The notes beneath the pieces are model-generated. The model did not search any database. It worked only from the letters and a program-made list of their open reading frames with translations, and was not told the DNA's origin. The position numbers were made by a program, and so were the translations under genes. DNA of 64,000 bases, from positions 372,001 to 436,000 of the forward strand of contig NZ_FTMO01000002.1 in NCBI RefSeq assembly GCF_900156025.1, written 5' to 3'. This DNA comes from Allobosea sp. TND4EK4 (GTDB lineage: Bacteria; Pseudomonadota; Alphaproteobacteria; Rhizobiales; Beijerinckiaceae). Positions 17,476 to 30,616 of this stretch are shown piece by piece. Numbering within the stretch: position 1 is the stretch's first letter; every line of letters begins with the position of its first letter.

Positions 17476-17910
17476 ATGGAGGCCTCGGTGACACCGGCCG
17501 CAGACATCGACTGGGATGGCGCGAAGGCGCCGTCGCTGGAGGCGTTCGAGGTTCTGGCGCAAGCGGCCTTCGACCGCCTGCCGGACGAATTCCGCGCGCT
17601 CTGCGCCGATGTGATCTTCAGCGTCACCGAATTTCCCGAGGACGACGTCCTCAAGGAGCTGGAGGCGGAAAGCCCCTTCGACCTGCTCGGCCTGTTCTCG
17701 GGCGTCGGCCTGCCGCAACAGGGCTTCGGACCGCAGACCGGCCAGATGCCGAACACCATCCACCTCTATCGCCGGCCGATCCTCGACTACTGGGCGGAGC
17801 ACGACGAGAGCCTCGGCTCCATCGTCACCCACGTCATGGTCCACGAGATCGGCCACCATTTCGGCTTCTCCGACGAGGATATGGAAGCCATCGAACAGGC
17901 GGCCGGCTGA
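17476..17910 (+). CDS. Zincin-like metallopeptidase family protein
   Basis: 144 aa. Carries [11 protein letters not shown] with the HExxH zinc motif at residues 123-127 and a downstream Asp, the pattern of the Zincin_1 family of small acidic metallopeptidase-like proteins common in Alphaproteobacteria and Actinobacteria. No signal peptide. Lies between leuC and leuD, 26 bp before leuD. Proteolytic activity has not been shown for the family as far as I know. Confidence 0.85.
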   Translation: MEASVTPAADIDWDGAKAPSLEAFEVLAQAAFDRLPDEFRALCADVIFSVTEFPEDDVLKELEAESPFDLLGLFSGVGLPQQGFGPQTGQMPNTIHLYRRPILDYWAEHDESLGSIVTHVMVHEIGHHFGFSDEDMEAIEQAAG

Positions 17911-17936
17911 GCCGGCCTCAAGCAAGGACGAGAACC

Positions 17937-18539
17937 ATGCAGCCCTTCACCACCCTGACCTCCACCCCCGCCCCGCTGAAGGTGGTCAATGTCGACACCG
18001 ACATGATCATCCCCAAGCAGTATCTGAAGACGATCAAGCGTACCGGCCTCGGCACCGCGCTGTTCTCGGAGATGCGCTACAAGGAGGACGGCTCGGAGAA
18101 CCCGGATTTCGTGCTGAACCAGCCGGCCTATCGCAAGGCGGAAATCCTTGTCGCCGGCGACAATTTCGGCTGCGGCTCCTCGCGTGAGCATGCCCCCTGG
18201 GCGCTGCTCGACTTCGGCATCCGCTGCGTGATCTCGACCAGCTTCGCCGACATTTTCTACAACAACTGCTTCAAGAACGGCATCCTGCCGATCAAGGTCA
18301 CGCCCGAGCAGCTCGACATGCTGTTCGACGACGCCGAGCGCGGCTCCAACGCCACGCTGACGATCGACCTCGAGAACCAGACCATCAAGGGTCCGGACGG
18401 CGGCGAGATCCATTTCGAGCTCGACCCGTTCCGCAAGCACTGCCTGATGAACGGTCTCGACGATATCGGCCTGACCATGGAGAAGGCCACGAAGATCGAG
18501 GCGTTCGAAGAGAAGCTCAAGCAGCGCGAATGGGCTTGA
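17937..18539 (+). CDS. leuD: 3-isopropylmalate dehydratase small subunit
   Basis: 200 aa. The swivelling subunit partner of LeuC. Motifs [15 protein letters not shown] near the N-terminus and [17 protein letters not shown] carrying the substrate-binding loop. Full length for the family. SD-like AAGGACGAG just upstream. Confidence 0.97.
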   Translation: MQPFTTLTSTPAPLKVVNVDTDMIIPKQYLKTIKRTGLGTALFSEMRYKEDGSENPDFVLNQPAYRKAEILVAGDNFGCGSSREHAPWALLDFGIRCVISTSFADIFYNNCFKNGILPIKVTPEQLDMLFDDAERGSNATLTIDLENQTIKGPDGGEIHFELDPFRKHCLMNGLDDIGLTMEKATKIEAFEEKLKQREWA

Positions 18540-18850
18540 GGCGCGAGGACGCGCTGCAGACTTTGCTCGGAGCCACCTGGTCATCCCGGGCCTGACCCGG
18601 GATGACCAGATCGTCGTGAGGCCGCAGAGGGCTCACACCACCAGCCCCTGGCGGGGCGCAGCAGCCGGCGGAGCGACAGCCATCGCCTGCGGTGACGCGG
18701 CTGAGAAAACCCGCTCGCCACGACGTCCTCGGTTCCAGCCACGGGCGAAAGCCTCCGCTGTGAGCGGCGGCAGGATCGGCGTGATCGTGACGATGGCGAA
18801 AAGCCGAAGCCGTTCATGACAGTTGCGTCAGTCGGCGCCGATCGCCGCCT
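18540..18850. other. 311-bp gap between leuD and the helicase gene
   Basis: Contains the tight palindrome at 18579-18607, which could also act as a terminator for leuD or the convergent helicase gene. The rest shows no gene or motif. Confidence 0.4.
18579..18607. repeat. Dispersed palindromic repeat, minimal copy
   Basis: GGTCATCCCGGG, five-base loop CCTGA, CCCGGGATGACC: perfect 12-bp arms. It is the shortest, cleanest form of the family seen at 651, 13133 and 40937 and defines its termini. Confidence 0.85.
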
Positions 18851-19942
18851 TCAGACCACCACCGTGATCGTCTCGGCCGCCCGCGTCAGGCCGGTATAGA
18901 GCCAGCGCGCCCGGTGTTCGCGGAAGGCGAAGCTCTCGTCGAACAGCACCACGTCGTCCCATTGCGAGCCCTGCGACTTATGCACGGTCAGCGCATAGCC
19001 GAAGGTGAACTCGTCGGTGTGCTTGCGCAGCTCCCAGGGAATCTCCTCCTCGGTGCCGTCGAAGAAGTTCGGCAGCACCGAGACCTTCACCGCCTTGCCC
19101 TTGGCATCGTCCTCCGGGGTCACCCGCATGGTGACGAGCCCCTTCTTCGAGGTCTTGATCTCCTGCACGATCCAGGAGCCGCCATTGAGCAGCCCCTTGC
19201 TCTTGTCGTTGCGCAGGCAGACCAGCTTTTCGCCTGCCACCGGATTGGTTTCGGTGCGGCCCATGAGCTGGCGGATGCGGGCATTGTAGTTGCGCCGCGT
19301 CTTGTTCATCCCGACGAGCACCTGGCCGGCGCCCATCACGATCTCCGGATTGACCTCGGCCCGTCGGATCACCCGGCTCGGCCCGTACTCGCCGAGTTCG
19401 AGCCGGCCACCCTCGCGCACGATCATCGACATCCGCACGATCGGGTTGTCCGCCGCCTGGCGGTGGACCTCGGTCAGCATCACGTCGGGCTCCTGCTCGG
19501 TGAAGAAGCCACCGCCCTTCACCGGGGGCAGCTGCGCCGGGTCGCCCAGCACCAGCACGGGCGTGCCGAAGGAGAGAAGGTCCCGCCCCAGCTCCTCATC
19601 GACCATCGAGCACTCGTCGATGACGATGAGCTTGGCCTTTGCGGCCGTGCTCTCGCGGTTGAGGACGAAGGTCGGGCTTTCCTCGTCGACGCCGCGAGAA
19701 CGGTAGATCAGCGAATGGATCGTCTGCGCCTCGGCGGCGCCCTTGTTGCGCAGGACGAGCGCGGCCTTGCCGGTATAGGCGGCGAAGACGACGTCTCCGT
19801 CCACCGCCTCGGCGATATGGCGCGCGAGCGTGGTCTTGCCCGTGCCGGCATAGCCGAACAGGCGGAAAACCTGCGGCGAGCCGGCCTGCAGCCAGCGCGC
19901 CACGGCCGACAGGGCTCCATCCTGCTGGACCGACCAGCTCAT
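18851..19942 (-). CDS. RecD/Dda-like ATP-dependent DNA helicase
   Basis: 363 aa. Superfamily 1B helicase core: Walker A GYAGTGKTT (residues 30-38), motif II DECS (109-112), motif III GDPAQLPPV (133-141), and C-terminal UvrD-like VHKSQGSQW and LYTGLTRA motifs. It is short, like T4 Dda, and lacks the N-terminal domain of RecD2. The start at 19942 has a poor ribosome site but is the only good in-frame ATG. Converges with the leu cluster and lies 91 bp downstream of the chemoreceptor gene. Role in repair or replication restart is inferred. Confidence 0.85.
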   Translation of the reverse strand: MSWSVQQDGALSAVARWLQAGSPQVFRLFGYAGTGKTTLARHIAEAVDGDVVFAAYTGKAALVLRNKGAAEAQTIHSLIYRSRGVDEESPTFVLNRESTAAKAKLIVIDECSMVDEELGRDLLSFGTPVLVLGDPAQLPPVKGGGFFTEQEPDVMLTEVHRQAADNPIVRMSMIVREGGRLELGEYGPSRVIRRAEVNPEIVMGAGQVLVGMNKTRRNYNARIRQLMGRTETNPVAGEKLVCLRNDKSKGLLNGGSWIVQEIKTSKKGLVTMRVTPEDDAKGKAVKVSVLPNFFDGTEEEIPWELRKHTDEFTFGYALTVHKSQGSQWDDVVLFDESFAFREHRARWLYTGLTRAAETITVVV

Positions 19943-20033
19943 CGGAAGATCATGCGAAGGGACATGCCGCAGATGGGGCCGAGTCGCGCGCCGAAGGCAA
20001 GACCACAGGAGACATCGGCGGCGGCCGCGCGCC

Positions 20034-21710
20034 TCAGGCGGCGCGCAATCTCGCGACGAAGGCGCCGGCCTCCGTCTGGAGCGCCGCGATCCGCTGCACC
20101 AGATCGCGCGCGCTGAGCGCACCCATATCCGCCTGGGTGACCGACTGCATGTTGGCTTCCGCGATCTCGGCCATGGCGATCGCCGCCGTGCCGGTGACGT
20201 CGGAGATGCGCGAGACGGTGTCGCCCAGCGAGCCGAGCAGCTTCGCGTTGGAGCCGACCATGGTGGTGATCTCCGTCGCCGCCTGCTCGACATTGCCGAT
20301 GCCGGCGCCGATTGTCGAGATCGCCGTCGCGGCCTGCGACAGCGCGTCGTCCACCTGCGCAATGCGCCGCTGCACCACCGAGGCGGCCTGTGCCGTCTGC
20401 CCGGCCAACGTCTTGACCTCGGCCGCCACCACCGCGAAGCCCCGGCCGTGGACCCCGGCCCGCGCCGCCTCGATCGCCGCGTTCAGCGCCAGCAGATTGG
20501 TCTGGCGGGCCACCTCCTCGATCATCGCGATCACCTCGCGGATCTGGCCGGCCTTGTTCGTCAGTTGCTCGACCAGCGCGTGGGTGCCGCTCGCCTGCTG
20601 CGTTGCCGCGCTGGCAAGGGTCGAAACCCGTTCGACCTCGGCGCTGATCTGCCCGACCACGAACTCCATCTGCAGGGCGGCCTCGGCCGTGCGGTTGGCA
20701 TCCGCGCCCGCACCGTTGACGGAGGCCGCGGCGATGTCGGAGCTTTTCGAGACCTGGGTCACCCGCACCGCGGCGTCCTGCAGCGCCGCGCGAAGCGTCT
20801 CGCTGGACTCGCCGATCTCGGCGAGCAGGACACCGAGCCTGGACTGGAACTCGTCGGCGATGCGGGCCAGCTCGCGGCTGCGGGATTGCTGATGGTCGCG
20901 CGCCAGCTCCGCCTCGGTCTCCCGCGTCACCAGCGTCGCGCGGGTTTCGCTGAGCTGCCGGACGGTCCGTGCGAGTTCGCCGATCTCGTCCGAGCGCCCG
21001 CAATACGGCACCTCGATCACCGCGGAGGAAGCGGTCGCCAGGCGGATCGATTGCATGATCGCCCGCAGGGGCCGGGTCAGATGCCGGCGCAGGACGAAGA
21101 AGGCGAGCCCCCCCGTGGCAAGCGGCAGAAGCAGTGCCAGGACGAGGATGCGGAAACGCACGCCTTCGGCGCGGCTGGTCGCCAGCGTCGTCGTTGCGAA
21201 AGCATCCAGGCCAAGCTGGTCGCGGATCGCCGATGTCGCCGCGATGATCTGCGTTGCGTTCAGTCGGGCTTCCTCCGCCTGCGCTTCGAGCAAGGCGGCC
21301 TTCACCGAAACGCGCCGGCCGATATCGACGAGGCCTCGCTGAAAGGCGATGAAGGTCTGGACCCGGGCATTGAGCGTCGGATTCCTCTCGCGCAGCTCAG
21401 CCGGCATGGCGCTGATGAACTGGGCACGGGCGGAATCGACGAGCTCGGTGGCTGCATCGATCTGTTCGAGCGCGGCGGTGATCTCGCTGCTCGTGGAATC
21501 GGCGTCGAGGCGCGCCAGCAGCGAGGCATGGGCGACGCGGCTTGCGAGCAGCGAGGCCGATCCGGCAAGCGCCATGCTGGAGAAGGCCTGTCGATCGATG
21601 CTGCGGACCTCGGCGCCTCCGAGCAGCACGCTCACCAGCCCGGCTGTGGCAGCCAGGCTCAGAGCCGCGAAGAGACACATGATCTTCGCCGTCAGTCCCA
21701 GTCGCCGCAT
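20034..21710 (-). CDS. Methyl-accepting chemotaxis protein
   Basis: 558 aa. TM1 about residues 10-31, a periplasmic helical region of about 150 residues, TM2 about 186-207, HAMP (about 208-260), then a coiled-coil signalling domain with the conserved hairpin tip [15 protein letters not shown]. Couples ligand or energy sensing to CheA. No recognised Cache or PAS domain; the periplasmic part looks like a four-helix bundle. No che genes nearby, so it is an orphan receptor. Confidence 0.92.
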   Translation of the reverse strand: MRRLGLTAKIMCLFAALSLAATAGLVSVLLGGAEVRSIDRQAFSSMALAGSASLLASRVAHASLLARLDADSTSSEITAALEQIDAATELVDSARAQFISAMPAELRERNPTLNARVQTFIAFQRGLVDIGRRVSVKAALLEAQAEEARLNATQIIAATSAIRDQLGLDAFATTTLATSRAEGVRFRILVLALLLPLATGGLAFFVLRRHLTRPLRAIMQSIRLATASSAVIEVPYCGRSDEIGELARTVRQLSETRATLVTRETEAELARDHQQSRSRELARIADEFQSRLGVLLAEIGESSETLRAALQDAAVRVTQVSKSSDIAAASVNGAGADANRTAEAALQMEFVVGQISAEVERVSTLASAATQQASGTHALVEQLTNKAGQIREVIAMIEEVARQTNLLALNAAIEAARAGVHGRGFAVVAAEVKTLAGQTAQAASVVQRRIAQVDDALSQAATAISTIGAGIGNVEQAATEITTMVGSNAKLLGSLGDTVSRISDVTGTAAIAMAEIAEANMQSVTQADMGALSARDLVQRIAALQTEAGAFVARLRAA

Positions 21711-22003
21711 CGTCAGTCATAGCCCCCGTCCCGAGGCGTCTTCGCAGAAGCGAACGAACACGAAGTTAATGACGCGACGGCAACATAAGCGAAATCAGTC
21801 GATTAGCCGGTTTAGCTGCATGTCGGACAGGTTCCCGCTGGCCTGGGTGGTCATCGCGCCTTGCGAGGCGACCGCCAGCGAGCCGAAAAGCGCGTTCACA
21901 GCCTTCGGCCTGGTACAGGGTCAGAGATCGACGCAATGGCCTCGCCGCTCAAGCCCCCGCGCAGCGCATGTCGAGCGCAGCGACGATCCGCTCTCGTGCC
22001 CAG

Positions 22004-23047
22004 CTACTGCGACAGAAACTTGAACGGTTCGGCGGCGACGAACTTGCCCGACACCTCGCCGGCATAGATCGGATGGTTGGTGAGATCGAGACGGGCCGGC
22101 TTCGAACCGGCCGCAAGCGTCAGCTTGTCGAGGTCGACCCAGAAGATCGAGGGATTATAGGACGATTCGAAATAATACCGCTTGCTGCTGATGTCGGAAA
22201 CCGACCGCCAGATGGTGCCTGCGATATTCGGTTTTCCAGCTTCAGCGAGACCAAGCGGCACCGATATGCTGCGGATCAGCGAAAAGGCAGTGGCGATCGC
22301 CAGGCGATTATCCTTCTCCTTGGGCGCTGCGTTGAGAGCCCAGTTCGTCCGGACAAATCGATCGGAGGAGTTGATCGTTCCAGGCAGAAAAGACAGGCCG
22401 TCGATGTTCTTCCAGTAGGTCGAGATCGCCAGTTGCTCGTCGAAGGGCGGCGAGTTCGTCATCACTCGATATTTCGCACTGTGATGAATGACGAGCTTGC
22501 CCTTCACATACTCGAAAATCGCGCTGTCGCCCGTCGCATCCGCGAGGGAGAGATGCCCGCCCGCCGCATTGCCATCCGGCAGCGTCGGCGCGACGATCGC
22601 GAAGGGCTCCTTCGACAGCGCATCGACGGCCTCGGCAACGGTGGCGAAGTTATCGAGCGCATACTGCGTCCATGCGCCGATCGACATGAGCGGTTTGCCA
22701 GCGGCTTTGGCGTCCCCGTAGTCGGCTTCGGCAAGATAAAGGGTGTTAGCGACCAGGCCGGCGGTATTCATGCCTTCGACGGTGGCCACGTTATAGAACG
22801 ACGAAATCACGGAACCATATTTCGAGGTCCAGCTCAGCGACCCCTGACCCAGCCCGCCATCCCGCTTCATCCCTTGGGGAAAGGCCCACAGGTCGGTCTT
22901 GGGGTCCTCCATCCAGTCCATCGAACGGCCGACGGCGAAGGTTTTGTTCCCCGTCTCATAGATGAAGCGCGTGCAGGCATTGCCTGCAACGCTCCCCAGC
23001 GCGATCGCAACGCAGGCGATCGAGCCGATGGCGCGCAGTTTCTTCAT
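22004..23047 (-). CDS. Exported choloylglycine hydrolase / penicillin V acylase family Ntn-hydrolase
   Basis: 347 aa. Signal peptide residues 1-24 ends exactly before Cys25 (GNA/CTRF), which would become the N-terminal nucleophile after cleavage, as in the Ntn-hydrolase family that cleaves linear amides (bile salt conjugates, penicillin V, acyl-homoserine lactones). Conserved GRSMDW and MTNSPPFDEQ (Asp and Asn positions) support this. Likely periplasmic. Substrate not predictable; related enzymes in Gram-negatives often quench acyl-HSL signals. It stands alone on the minus strand. Confidence 0.88.
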   Translation of the reverse strand: MKKLRAIGSIACVAIALGSVAGNACTRFIYETGNKTFAVGRSMDWMEDPKTDLWAFPQGMKRDGGLGQGSLSWTSKYGSVISSFYNVATVEGMNTAGLVANTLYLAEADYGDAKAAGKPLMSIGAWTQYALDNFATVAEAVDALSKEPFAIVAPTLPDGNAAGGHLSLADATGDSAIFEYVKGKLVIHHSAKYRVMTNSPPFDEQLAISTYWKNIDGLSFLPGTINSSDRFVRTNWALNAAPKEKDNRLAIATAFSLIRSISVPLGLAEAGKPNIAGTIWRSVSDISSKRYYFESSYNPSIFWVDLDKLTLAAGSKPARLDLTNHPIYAGEVSGKFVAAEPFKFLSQ

Positions 23048-23271
23048 GAGACGATCTCCCAGGGGACACCGAAGCCGAATGGCAGGGGCGGATCAGGATT
23101 TCAGGAAAGCCATGGTCTGCTTTTCGACCCCTTTCCTGTCACAGCAGGACCTTCCGTTCGGTTAACCGCGAGCAGCAGGGCTCCTTGCCTGCCGCTGCGC
23201 ATGAGGCGTCTGCAGCCGGCCGGTCGTTGCTCGACGGACGCTTCATCCGGTGCGGCAGGGCCAGCCCCTCG

Positions 23272-26871
<3,600 letters not shown>

Positions 26872-26940
26872 GGCCTACCCCATCCAAACCAGCGGGAATT
26901 GTCCTCGCTGAGGTTTCATCGATAAATCGTCGATGTTCTG

Positions 26941-26968
26941 TTGACAAGCCGATTTCGGCCGTTACGAT
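26941..26968 (+). promoter_or_regulatory. Predicted sigma70-type promoter of the TRAP operon
   Basis: TTGACA (26941-26946), 16-bp spacer, TACGAT (26963-26968). An ATCGA/TCGAT inverted repeat at 26918-26934 sits just upstream, between this promoter and the divergent hydantoinase gene, and may bind a shared regulator. Confidence 0.5.
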
Positions 26969-27041
26969 CCCGATTATGGCCGGATAATGGCAGAGGGGCC
27001 AACGGCCATGTCGCGGTGACGCGCCGCGAAGGGAGAGCGAT

Positions 27042-27098
27042 ATGAGCGAACCGCGCCTGCCCGCTTGCGGGCCAGCCGGGGAGGCCGCCCCATGCTGA
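27042..27098 (+). CDS. Possible 18-codon leader ORF overlapping the TRAP small permease start
   Basis: ATG at 27042 has a strong GGGAGAG 5 nt upstream. The frame runs 18 codons (MSEPRLPACGPAGEAAPC) and stops with TGA at 27096-27098, overlapping the first codons of dctQ (ATGCTGA). That geometry suggests translational coupling or a short regulatory peptide. It has no homology to judge by. Confidence 0.35.
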   Translation: MSEPRLPACGPAGEAAPC

Positions 27099-27640
27099 GG
27101 CGCGGCCTGGACCTTCTCTATCTATCCGCGGGCTACCTCGCCGGGGTGTTCCTCGTCGCGATCTTCGCGCTGATGATGCTCCTGTCGATCGGGCGCGAGA
27201 TCAATCTCAACGTCCCCTCGGGCGACGATTTCGCCGCCTGGTCGCTTGTCGCCATGGCCTTTCTCGGCCTCGCCCATACCTTCAAGAAGGGCGAGATGAT
27301 CCGGGTCGGCCTGCTGCTGGAGCGTCTTCACGGCCCCGCGCGACGCATCGCGGAGCTCGTCTCACTGACCATCGCAGCCGCCTTCATCGCCTTCTTCACC
27401 TGGCAGGCGGGCGGCCTCGCTTACGATTCCTGGCGCTTCTTCGACATGTCGACCGGCGTCGTCTCGGTCCCGCTCTGGATTCCGCAGATGGGCATGGTGC
27501 TGGGCCTCGCGATCCTGCTCATCGCCATCGTCGAGGAGTGGCTGATCGTGGCGCGCGGCGGCAAGCCGAGCTACGAGCCCGAGCCGCCGCAGACCACCGA
27601 AGAACTGATCGAGCGCGTCGCGCAGGGCGGAGGCGTCTGA
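27092..27640 (+). CDS. TRAP transporter small permease subunit (DctQ family)
   Basis: 182 aa. Four hydrophobic segments (about residues 7-27, 42-62, 85-105, 128-150) and conserved FKKGEMIRVGLLLERL loop characteristic of the DctQ/small permease. Inner membrane partner of DctM. Start at 27092 has GGGGAGG 9 nt upstream; ends 2 bp before dctM. Operon with DctM and DctP below. Confidence 0.92.
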   Translation: MLRRGLDLLYLSAGYLAGVFLVAIFALMMLLSIGREINLNVPSGDDFAAWSLVAMAFLGLAHTFKKGEMIRVGLLLERLHGPARRIAELVSLTIAAAFIAFFTWQAGGLAYDSWRFFDMSTGVVSVPLWIPQMGMVLGLAILLIAIVEEWLIVARGGKPSYEPEPPQTTEELIERVAQGGGV

Positions 27641-27642
27641 GC

Positions 27643-28950
27643 ATGAGCCTTCCCGCTCTTTCCATCGTCCTTCTCGGCTTCCTGGTCGTGATCCTCGCCA
27701 GCGGCGTCTGGATCGCGGTCGGCCTCGGCCTCGTCGGCCTGCTCGCCATGGTGCTCGTCACCGACATCCCGATCGGCCAGGTGCTGGCGACGACCGTCTG
27801 GAGCGCCTCGGCTTCCTGGACGCTGGCAGCGCTGCCCCTCTTCATCTGGATGGGCGAGATCCTGTTCCGCACCCGGCTGTCGGCGCAGATGTTCCAGGGG
27901 CTGGCGCCCTGGCTGCAATGGCTGCCGGGACGCCTCATCCACACCAATATCGTCGGCTGCGGCATCTTCGCCGCCGTCTCCGGCTCCTCGGCCGCGACCT
28001 GCGCGACCATCGGCAAGATCGCCCTGCCGGAACTGAAGAAGCGCGGCTATGACGAGAGCATCAGCATCGGCACGCTCGCCGGCTCCGGCACGCTCGGCCT
28101 GCTGATCCCGCCGTCCATCCCGATGGTGGTCTATGCCGTCACCGCCAATGTCTCGGTGCTGCAGGTCTTCCTCGGCGGCTTCCTGCCCGGCCTGCTCGTG
28201 ATGGCGCTCTACATGGGCTACGTCATCATCTGGTCGCTGCTGAACCCCGGCAAGGTGCCGCCGCGCGACCCGCCAATGCCCTTCCTGGCCAAGGTCCGCC
28301 AGTCGGCCAAGCTCGCGCCCTGCCTGCTGCTGATCGCCGCGGTGTTTCTCTCGCTCGTGCTCGGCTTCGCCACGGCGACGGAATGCGCGGCCTGGGGCGT
28401 CACGGGCGCGCTGCTGCTCGCCTGGTGGAGCGGCACGCTGACCTGGACGACCTTCTTCGAGAGCGTGATGAGCGCGACGCGCCTCACCTGCATGATCATG
28501 CTGATCCTGGCCGGGGCGGCCTTCTGCACGGCGGCGATGGCCTATACCGGCATCCCGGCCGCGCTCGCGGAATGGGTCAAGGGCCAGTCGCTCTCGCCGC
28601 ATATGCTCGTGCTGGCGCTGACCCTCATGTACATCATCCTGGGTTGCCTGATCGACGGCATCTCGATGATCGTGCTGACGGCGGTGATCGTCCTTCCGAT
28701 GGTGAAGGAAGCGGGCTTCGATCTCGTCTGGTTCGGCGTCTATCTCGTCATCCATGTCGAGATGGCGCAGATCACCCCGCCGGTGGGCTTCAACCTGTTC
28801 GTCTTGCAGAACATGAGCGGCAAGGACACGATGACGATCGCGAAGGCGGCGTTGCCGTTCTTCCTTCTCCTGAACGCGGCCGTGATCATCATCACGACCT
28901 TCCCGGATATCGTGCTCTACTTGCCCAAGCTCGCCTTTCCAGACCGCTGA
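27643..28950 (+). CDS. TRAP transporter large permease subunit (DctM family)
   Basis: 435 aa with about twelve hydrophobic segments. Conserved TRAP-M features: VSGSSAATCATIGKIALPELKKRGYD (around residues 107-132), GTLGLLIPPSIPMVVYAV, and the second-half repeat GCLIDGISMIVLT ... ITPPVGFNLFVL. Carries out Na+-coupled import of the periplasmically captured ligand. Start ATG is 2 bp after dctQ. Confidence 0.95.
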   Translation: MSLPALSIVLLGFLVVILASGVWIAVGLGLVGLLAMVLVTDIPIGQVLATTVWSASASWTLAALPLFIWMGEILFRTRLSAQMFQGLAPWLQWLPGRLIHTNIVGCGIFAAVSGSSAATCATIGKIALPELKKRGYDESISIGTLAGSGTLGLLIPPSIPMVVYAVTANVSVLQVFLGGFLPGLLVMALYMGYVIIWSLLNPGKVPPRDPPMPFLAKVRQSAKLAPCLLLIAAVFLSLVLGFATATECAAWGVTGALLLAWWSGTLTWTTFFESVMSATRLTCMIMLILAGAAFCTAAMAYTGIPAALAEWVKGQSLSPHMLVLALTLMYIILGCLIDGISMIVLTAVIVLPMVKEAGFDLVWFGVYLVIHVEMAQITPPVGFNLFVLQNMSGKDTMTIAKAALPFFLLLNAAVIIITTFPDIVLYLPKLAFPDR

Positions 28951-28976
28951 CCAATCATAAACAGAGAGGGAATGAC

Positions 28977-29966
28977 ATGCTCAATCGTCGGACACTGACC
29001 GCTGCCGCCTTCGCCATCGGGGTGAGCGCGCTCGCCTTCGCGGCGCCGGCCTCGGCGCAGACGAAATGGAACCTGCCGAACGCCTACCCGGCGGACAATC
29101 CGCATACGGAGAACCTCGCGCTCTTCGCCAAGGACGTCGAGACGGCGACCGGTGGCAAGCTCCAGATCACGGTCCACGCCAACGCCGTCCTGTTCAAGGC
29201 CCCGGAGATCAAGCGCGCCGTCGCCTCGGGCCAGGCCCAGATGGGCGAAGTCCTGATGTCGCTGCACGAGAACGAGGATCCCGTCTTCGGCATCGACGTG
29301 GTGCCCTTCCTCGCCACCAGCTTCCCCCAGGCGAAGAAGCTCTACGCCGCGTCCAAGGCGGCGGTGGAGAAGAAGCTCGATGCCCAGGGCGTCAAGCTGC
29401 TCTTCATGGTCCCCTGGGCGCCGCAGGGCGTCTACGCCAAGAAGGACCTCAACACGATCGAGGACATGAAGGGGCTGAAGTGGCGCTCCTATAATGTCGG
29501 CACTGCCCGCCTCGGCGAACTGCTCGGCATGCAGTCCGTCACCATCCAGGCGGCCGAGCTGCCGCAGGCGCTGGCGACCGGCGTCGTCAACTCCTTCATG
29601 TCGTCGGGCGGCACCGGCTACGACTCGAAGGTCTGGGAATCGCTCGACCACTTCTACGACGTGCAGGCATGGATCCCGAAGGACGCGACCCTGGTCAACA
29701 AGGCCGCCTTCAACGCCCTCGACAAGGCGACGCAGGACGCCATCCTGAAGGCCGCCGCGAGCGCCGAGGAACGCGGCTGGAAGATGTGGCAGGAGAAGGC
29801 CGGCTGGTATCTGGAGCAGTTGAAGGCCAAGGGCATGAAGGTGCAGCCGCCGTCCGCCGAGCTTGCCGCCGGCTTCAAGAAGGCCGGCGAGACCCTCACC
29901 TCCGACTGGCTGAAGAAGGCCGGGGCCGACGGGCAGGCCATCGTCGACGCCTACAAGAAGATGTGA
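28977..29966 (+). CDS. TRAP transporter substrate-binding protein (DctP family)
   Basis: 329 aa. Signal peptide 1-27 ending PASA/QTKW. The periplasmic binding protein begins WNLPNAYPADNPHTENLALFA and contains KGLKWRSYNVGTARLGELLGM, the segment with the Arg that binds a carboxylate in most DctP proteins. The ligand is probably an organic acid; because the divergent gene is a HyuAB enzyme, a lactam or hydantoin-type acid such as 5-oxoproline is plausible. Strong GAGAGGGA ribosome site. Ends the transporter operon. Confidence 0.93.
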   Translation: MLNRRTLTAAAFAIGVSALAFAAPASAQTKWNLPNAYPADNPHTENLALFAKDVETATGGKLQITVHANAVLFKAPEIKRAVASGQAQMGEVLMSLHENEDPVFGIDVVPFLATSFPQAKKLYAASKAAVEKKLDAQGVKLLFMVPWAPQGVYAKKDLNTIEDMKGLKWRSYNVGTARLGELLGMQSVTIQAAELPQALATGVVNSFMSSGGTGYDSKVWESLDHFYDVQAWIPKDATLVNKAAFNALDKATQDAILKAAASAEERGWKMWQEKAGWYLEQLKAKGMKVQPPSAELAAGFKKAGETLTSDWLKKAGADGQAIVDAYKKM

Positions 29967-29977
29967 GGACGGGCATC

Positions 29978-30046
29978 ATGGTCGGGCTTGGCCCGACCAT
30001 CCCCTGCAAACGCTTCTCGGGTCGGCGCCCCGGCGCTGCCCGAGAA
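29978..30046. repeat. Tandem hairpins after dctP, possible terminator and repeat remnant
   Basis: ATGGTCGGGC-TTG-GCCCGACCAT (29978-30000) is a perfect 10-bp-stem hairpin 11 bp after dctP. A second hairpin, TTCTCGGG ... CCCGAGAA (30014-30046), follows and ends in GAATGAC, resembling the right end of the dispersed palindromes. No T-run, so termination would be partial. Confidence 0.55.
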
Positions 30047-30063
30047 TGACGAGCGCTTCAGCC

Positions 30064-30594
30064 ATGGCAGACCTCAAGCCCTTCCCCGACGACCTCGGCC
30101 CCATCGTCTCCTCCGGCCATCTCGCGGCCGGCGCGATGCCGGCCCTGTCCGAGTTCGAATTCGCGCTGAGCATGACGGCCCATGCCTTCCAGCGCTGGAT
30201 CGTGCGCGGCATGGCGGCGGCGGGACTGCCCGACCTGTCCCCGCTCGACGTGATCGTGCTTCACAACGTCAACCACCGCGGCAAGGCGAAGCGGCTCGCC
30301 GATATCTGCCTCGTCCTCAACATCGAGGACACCCATCTGGTCAATTACTCGCTGAAGAAGCTGGAAAAGCTGGGCCTGATGAAGTCGGGCCGCAAGGGCA
30401 AGGAAAAGACGGTGGCCATCACCTCGGCGGGCGAGGATGCCTGCCGCCGCTATGCGCAGGTGCGCGAGCAGATCCTCGTCAAATCCGTCCTGGCCTCGGG
30501 CGCCGATGCCGGGCGCCTCTCCGACATCGCCGCGGCGATGCGCTCCCTTTCCGGCCAGTACGATCAGGCGGCACGGGCGGCGGCGAGCCTGTAG
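30064..30594 (+). CDS. MarR-like winged-helix transcriptional regulator
   Basis: 176 aa. N-terminal helices dimerise; the winged helix is about residues 55-125 (LADICLVLNIEDTHLVNYSLKKLEKLGLMKSG, with a basic wing RKGKEKTVAITSAG). Same strand and about 100 bp after the TRAP operon, so it is the likely regulator of the hydantoinase/TRAP locus. Met at 30064 is preferred over one six codons upstream. Confidence 0.82.
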   Translation: MADLKPFPDDLGPIVSSGHLAAGAMPALSEFEFALSMTAHAFQRWIVRGMAAAGLPDLSPLDVIVLHNVNHRGKAKRLADICLVLNIEDTHLVNYSLKKLEKLGLMKSGRKGKEKTVAITSAGEDACRRYAQVREQILVKSVLASGADAGRLSDIAAAMRSLSGQYDQAARAAASL

Positions 30595-30616
30595 CGGCGC
30601 CGCCGCCTCGCCGCCC

